Assembly: GCA_035507155.1 (NCBI GenBank) | Contig: DATJOK010000071.1 | Coordinates: 7,284 to 71,283, forward strand | Length of the DNA: 64,000 bases | Source of the DNA: DASZHJ01 sp035507155 | Lineage (GTDB): Bacteria > Pseudomonadota > Alphaproteobacteria > ATCC43930 > CGMCC-115725 | Direction: 5' to 3' | Shown: piece by piece, positions 61,430 through 64,000 of the stretch | Position numbering within the stretch: position 1 is the stretch's first letter | Layout: every line of letters starts with the position of its first letter | The notes under the pieces: model-generated | Told to the model about the DNA's origin: nothing | The model's database searches: none | What the model saw: the letters and a program-made list of their open reading frames with translations, nothing else | Translations under genes and position numbers: made by a program

Positions 61430-61544
61430 GAGCCGCCTCCAGACGAGCCCGTCGGGACGGCACTCTCCTCAATCACGATCAATTCATGCAATTACGCGGG
61501 GAATAATCGGCAGGCGTTCCTGTCCGACCGATTGTCCTGATACA

Positions 61545-62246
61545 ATGCCGGGGAATCGCAAGCCGCCGGCCGAGGGACTCTTGGATTTCATCTTCATGCT
61601 GACGCGCGCCGACCGCACGGTCGACGACTGTCTCGAGGTGCTGGAGGAAGTGGCCGGCCTCGGCTTGCGCCATATCGGGTTCAAGGACGTGGGCGTCGCG
61701 CCGGAGATGCTGGCGACGCTGCACCGGCGCATCAAGGCGGCGGGGGCCACCAGCTATCTCGAGGTGGTAAGCCTGACGCCAGAGACAGCGCTCATCTCGG
61801 CGGCGGTCGCGCGGCAACTCGGTGTCGACCGGCTGCTGGGCGGCGCCGACGCACCGGCGATCTTGGCAGCGATCGAAGGCAGCGGCATCGAGTACCATCC
61901 CTTCGTCGGGACCCCGCATGGCCATCCGACCCTGCTCGCCGGCTCGCCGGAGGAGATCGCACACCATTGTCGCCGCGCCGACGAGATGGGGTGCGCCGGC
62001 GTGGATCTGCTCGCCTTCCGCGCGGAGCAAGAGAGCCCGACGGAGCTCATTCGCGCTGCCCGGGCGGCGCTGCGCGGCCGGCTGGTGGTGGCCGGCTCGA
62101 TCTCATCGCCGGATCAAGTCGCCGAACTCGCCTCCCTCGGCGTCGATGCCTTCACCGTCGGCACCGCGCTATTCGAAAAGCGCTTCGGCTCGGCGCAGCC
62201 TTCGCTGCGGGCGCAGCTCGCGGAGGTTCTTTCGGCTGCCGCATAG
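61545..62246 (+). CDS. TIM-barrel protein of unknown function
   Basis: The 233-aa protein looks like a beta/alpha barrel of the HisA/TrpC/KDPG-aldolase type: regular strand-helix units, RHIGFKDVGV near the start, and a phosphate-binding-like end VVAGSISSPDQVAEL...VDAFTVGTALFE. ATG 61545 has no clear ribosome site. It is divergent from the EamA gene and 60 nt before the aldolase. I do not recognise the exact family; a phospho-sugar lyase or isomerase is a reasonable guess. Confidence 0.7.
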   Translation: MPGNRKPPAEGLLDFIFMLTRADRTVDDCLEVLEEVAGLGLRHIGFKDVGVAPEMLATLHRRIKAAGATSYLEVVSLTPETALISAAVARQLGVDRLLGGADAPAILAAIEGSGIEYHPFVGTPHGHPTLLAGSPEEIAHHCRRADEMGCAGVDLLAFRAEQESPTELIRAARAALRGRLVVAGSISSPDQVAELASLGVDAFTVGTALFEKRFGSAQPSLRAQLAEVLSAAA

Positions 62247-62306
62247 CGCCTCGCCGATCACGGGTCTTTCCAATCGTGACGCGAGCGTGTCAATCTTGCG
62301 CGGGCG

Positions 62307-63080
62307 ATGGCAGAGACGGGGAGTCGGATGGGCGCGTTGCGGCAAGTGGGGCCGGCCGAGGATCTCGAATGGCAGATGCGCTGCGACCTCGCGGCGGCCT
62401 TCCGCGTCCATGCACGCCTCGGCATGAACGAGCAGATCGGCAATCATCACAGCCTGATGCTGGCCGGCGACGAGACGCGCTTCCTGATCAACCCGCGCGG
62501 CCTTCTGTTCCAGGAGATCACCGCCAGCAATCTCATCGTCTGCGATCTCGAGGGCAAGGTGCTGCGCGGCAAGGGCGAGCTCCGGAAGGTCGCCTTCCAC
62601 ATCCACGCCCGCATCCACCTCATGCATCCGCAGGCGAAGTGCGTGATGCACGTCCACCCGCCGAACCTGACCGCGCTTTCGCTGATGGAAGAGGGGCGGA
62701 TGGAGCTCTCGCATCACAACAACCTCGTGCTGAACGACCGCATCGTCTACGACGATGCGGCGCACGGGCCGGTGCACGACAACGAGGAGGGCGACCGCAT
62801 CGCCCGCCTGATGGGCGACCGCACCATCATGGTGATGGCCAATCACGGCGTGACCGTGGTCGGTCCCACCGTGCACGACGCCTTCGACGAGCTCTACATG
62901 GCCGAGCGCACCTGCGGCTACCAGCTTGCTGCCCGCATGGCCGGAGGCACGCTCCGTCGCCAGCCGGAGCAGCTCCGCCACAATTTCCGCGGGCCCTGGA
63001 GCGACAAGTTCGACGCCCGGCTCCATCTCGACGCCTGGCGCCGCGTCCTCGACCGCGAGGAGCCGGACTACGCCACCTGA
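62307..63080 (+). CDS. Class II aldolase/adducin-family protein
   Basis: The 257-aa protein has the class II aldolase metal site MHVHPPN with two His and a third in ANHGVTVVG, and an early GNHHSLML with Asn-His. Members include fuculose-phosphate aldolase, ribulose-phosphate epimerase and decarboxylases. ATG 62307 is used; ATG 62328 has GGGGAG 4 nt upstream and may be the true start. It lies between a TIM-barrel gene and a deacylase gene. The substrate is unknown. Confidence 0.88.
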   Translation: MAETGSRMGALRQVGPAEDLEWQMRCDLAAAFRVHARLGMNEQIGNHHSLMLAGDETRFLINPRGLLFQEITASNLIVCDLEGKVLRGKGELRKVAFHIHARIHLMHPQAKCVMHVHPPNLTALSLMEEGRMELSHHNNLVLNDRIVYDDAAHGPVHDNEEGDRIARLMGDRTIMVMANHGVTVVGPTVHDAFDELYMAERTCGYQLAARMAGGTLRRQPEQLRHNFRGPWSDKFDARLHLDAWRRVLDREEPDYAT

Positions 63081-63128
63081 CCGCAGCCGGTAGACTATTC
63101 ATCGATCAATCAGCGAGGCCTTCATCCC

Positions 63129-64000
63129 ATGACCGGGACGCGCATCTCCACGACCGTCGACTTCGAGAAGAATGGGCTGCAGACCGGGTTCCTGCGCCTG
63201 CCGCATTCGGTTCATGAATCCGCCTATGGCTGGATTCCGATTCCGGTGGTGTGCATCAGGAATGGCAAGGGCCCGACCGTGCTGCTCAATTCCGGCAATC
63301 ACGGCGACGAGTACGAGGGCCAGGTCACGCTGATGAAGCTGATCCGGGAGCTGAAGCCGGCGCAGATCCGGGGCCGCATCATCTTCCTGCCGGCGGCGAA
63401 CTTCCCCGCCGCCATCGCCGGCCGCCGCACCTCGCCGATCGACGGCGGCAACCTCAACCGCTCCTTCCCCGGCGAGGCCAACGGCACGCCCACCAAGATG
63501 ATCGCGCACTACATCGACAGCGTGATCCTGCCGCTCTGCGACTATGCCTTCGACCTCCATTCCGGCGGCAGCTCGCTGATGTACGTGCCGAGCGCGCTCG
63601 GCACCATCATCAAGGGCGAGACCAAGCGAAACGCCAAGACGCTCGAGCTTTTGAAGGTGTTCGGCGCGCCGATCGGCTACGTCGCGACGCAGACCTCGCA
63701 GTCGATGGGAGGCGACCTGACGCTGAGCGCGTCGGCGATCAAGCACGGCGTCTTCACGCTGGCAACCGAGATGGGGGGCTCCGGCACAGTGACGCCGGCT
63801 GCGCTCAAGATCGCCGGCAGCGGCGTGCGCCGGATCCTGAAGCACATCGGCGTGGTGCCCGGCATGAAAGTCGATCCGCCGCCGCCGACCCGACTCATGG
63901 AGATCGCCGGTCCCGATTACTTCGTCTACACGCCCGAGGCCGGCGTCTTCGAGCCGCTGGTGGAACTCGGCGACACCGTCAAGAAAGGCCAGCCCGCCGC
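63129..64000 (+). CDS. Succinylglutamate desuccinylase/aspartoacylase-family deacylase, partial
   Basis: The frame starts at ATG 63129 and runs off the right edge with 290 residues. It is an M14-like zinc deacylase: LNSGNHGDEYEGQ supplies His and Glu, DLHSGGS the third His, and GGNLNRSFPG the Asn-Arg substrate clamp, followed by ATEMGGSG with a catalytic-type Glu. The C-terminal barrel-sandwich part (YTPEAGVFEPLVELGDTVKKGQ) is entered. Relatives remove acyl groups from amino acids, such as N-acetyl-diaminobutyrate in ectoine breakdown, but no ectoine genes are seen here. Confidence 0.88.
   Translation, partial: MTGTRISTTVDFEKNGLQTGFLRLPHSVHESAYGWIPIPVVCIRNGKGPTVLLNSGNHGDEYEGQVTLMKLIRELKPAQIRGRIIFLPAANFPAAIAGRRTSPIDGGNLNRSFPGEANGTPTKMIAHYIDSVILPLCDYAFDLHSGGSSLMYVPSALGTIIKGETKRNAKTLELLKVFGAPIGYVATQTSQSMGGDLTLSASAIKHGVFTLATEMGGSGTVTPAALKIAGSGVRRILKHIGVVPGMKVDPPPPTRLMEIAGPDYFVYTPEAGVFEPLVELGDTVKKGQPA

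Overview
The window is high-GC DNA with short intergenic gaps, many start/stop overlaps of the ATGA/GTGA type, and frequent GTG or TTG starts. Gene content (many Dpp-type ABC importers, AtzE/AtzG amidohydrolases, an Anbu peptidase cluster, a LacI regulator next to acyl-CoA genes) and two palindromic intergenic repeats of types common in alphaproteobacteria point to a chromosomal segment of a free-living, metabolically versatile alphaproteobacterium. Genus cannot be fixed from the sequence alone. No rRNA, tRNA, CRISPR array, insertion sequence or phage gene was seen.

Region 1 (1-15.5 kb) is a nitrogen/ureide catabolic region. It opens with the end of a molybdenum hydroxylase large subunit, a cupin and a 2,2-dialkylglycine decarboxylase. 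Convergent to these is a nine-gene minus-strand operon that reads, in order of transcription: Tat-exported solute-binding protein, two permeases, two ATPases, AtzG, AtzE, an isochorismatase-family amidohydrolase and an NCS2-like permease. Divergent from it are allophanate hydrolase (AtzF) and an AtzH/HpxZ-type DUF3225 protein. A PuuE-like deacetylase lies just beyond. Together they look like uptake of a ureide- or biuret-like compound and its breakdown through allophanate to ammonia and CO2.

Region 2 (15.5-21.2 kb) holds an Nramp metal importer with a Fur-family-type operator, a large PAS histidine kinase, trehalose-6-phosphate phosphatase and GalU.

Region 3 (21.2-37.9 kb) is a complete-looking Wzx/Wzy-type exopolysaccharide locus: initiating sugar transferase, Wza-like export lipoprotein, fused Wzz/tyrosine-kinase protein, Wzy-like polymerase, Wzx flippase, five glycosyltransferases, an acyltransferase, a two-part HAD protein of unknown role and a small tail-anchored protein.

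Region 4 (37.9-50.8 kb) is a second catabolic region: MaoC hydratase, an atypical AroE-family dehydrogenase, a CoA-transferase, a Dpp-type importer with fused ATPases, acyl-CoA dehydrogenase, SDR, LacI regulator, enoyl-CoA hydratase and a separated solute-binding protein. Two near-identical 16-bp CG-centred palindromes, one before the acyl-CoA dehydrogenase/importer and one before the distant solute-binding protein, tie these genes into a probable LacI regulon.

Region 5 (50.9-56.1 kb) contains a small charged protein, bS21, a cold-shock protein, a CUT1-type sugar importer lacking its ATPase, and an RraA-family protein.

Region 6 (56.3-61.4 kb) is the ATP-grasp / alpha-E / transglutaminase / Anbu cluster, followed by an EamA exporter whose reading frame runs into the anbu gene. 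The window ends with an uncharacterised TIM-barrel protein, a class II aldolase and a partial zinc deacylase.
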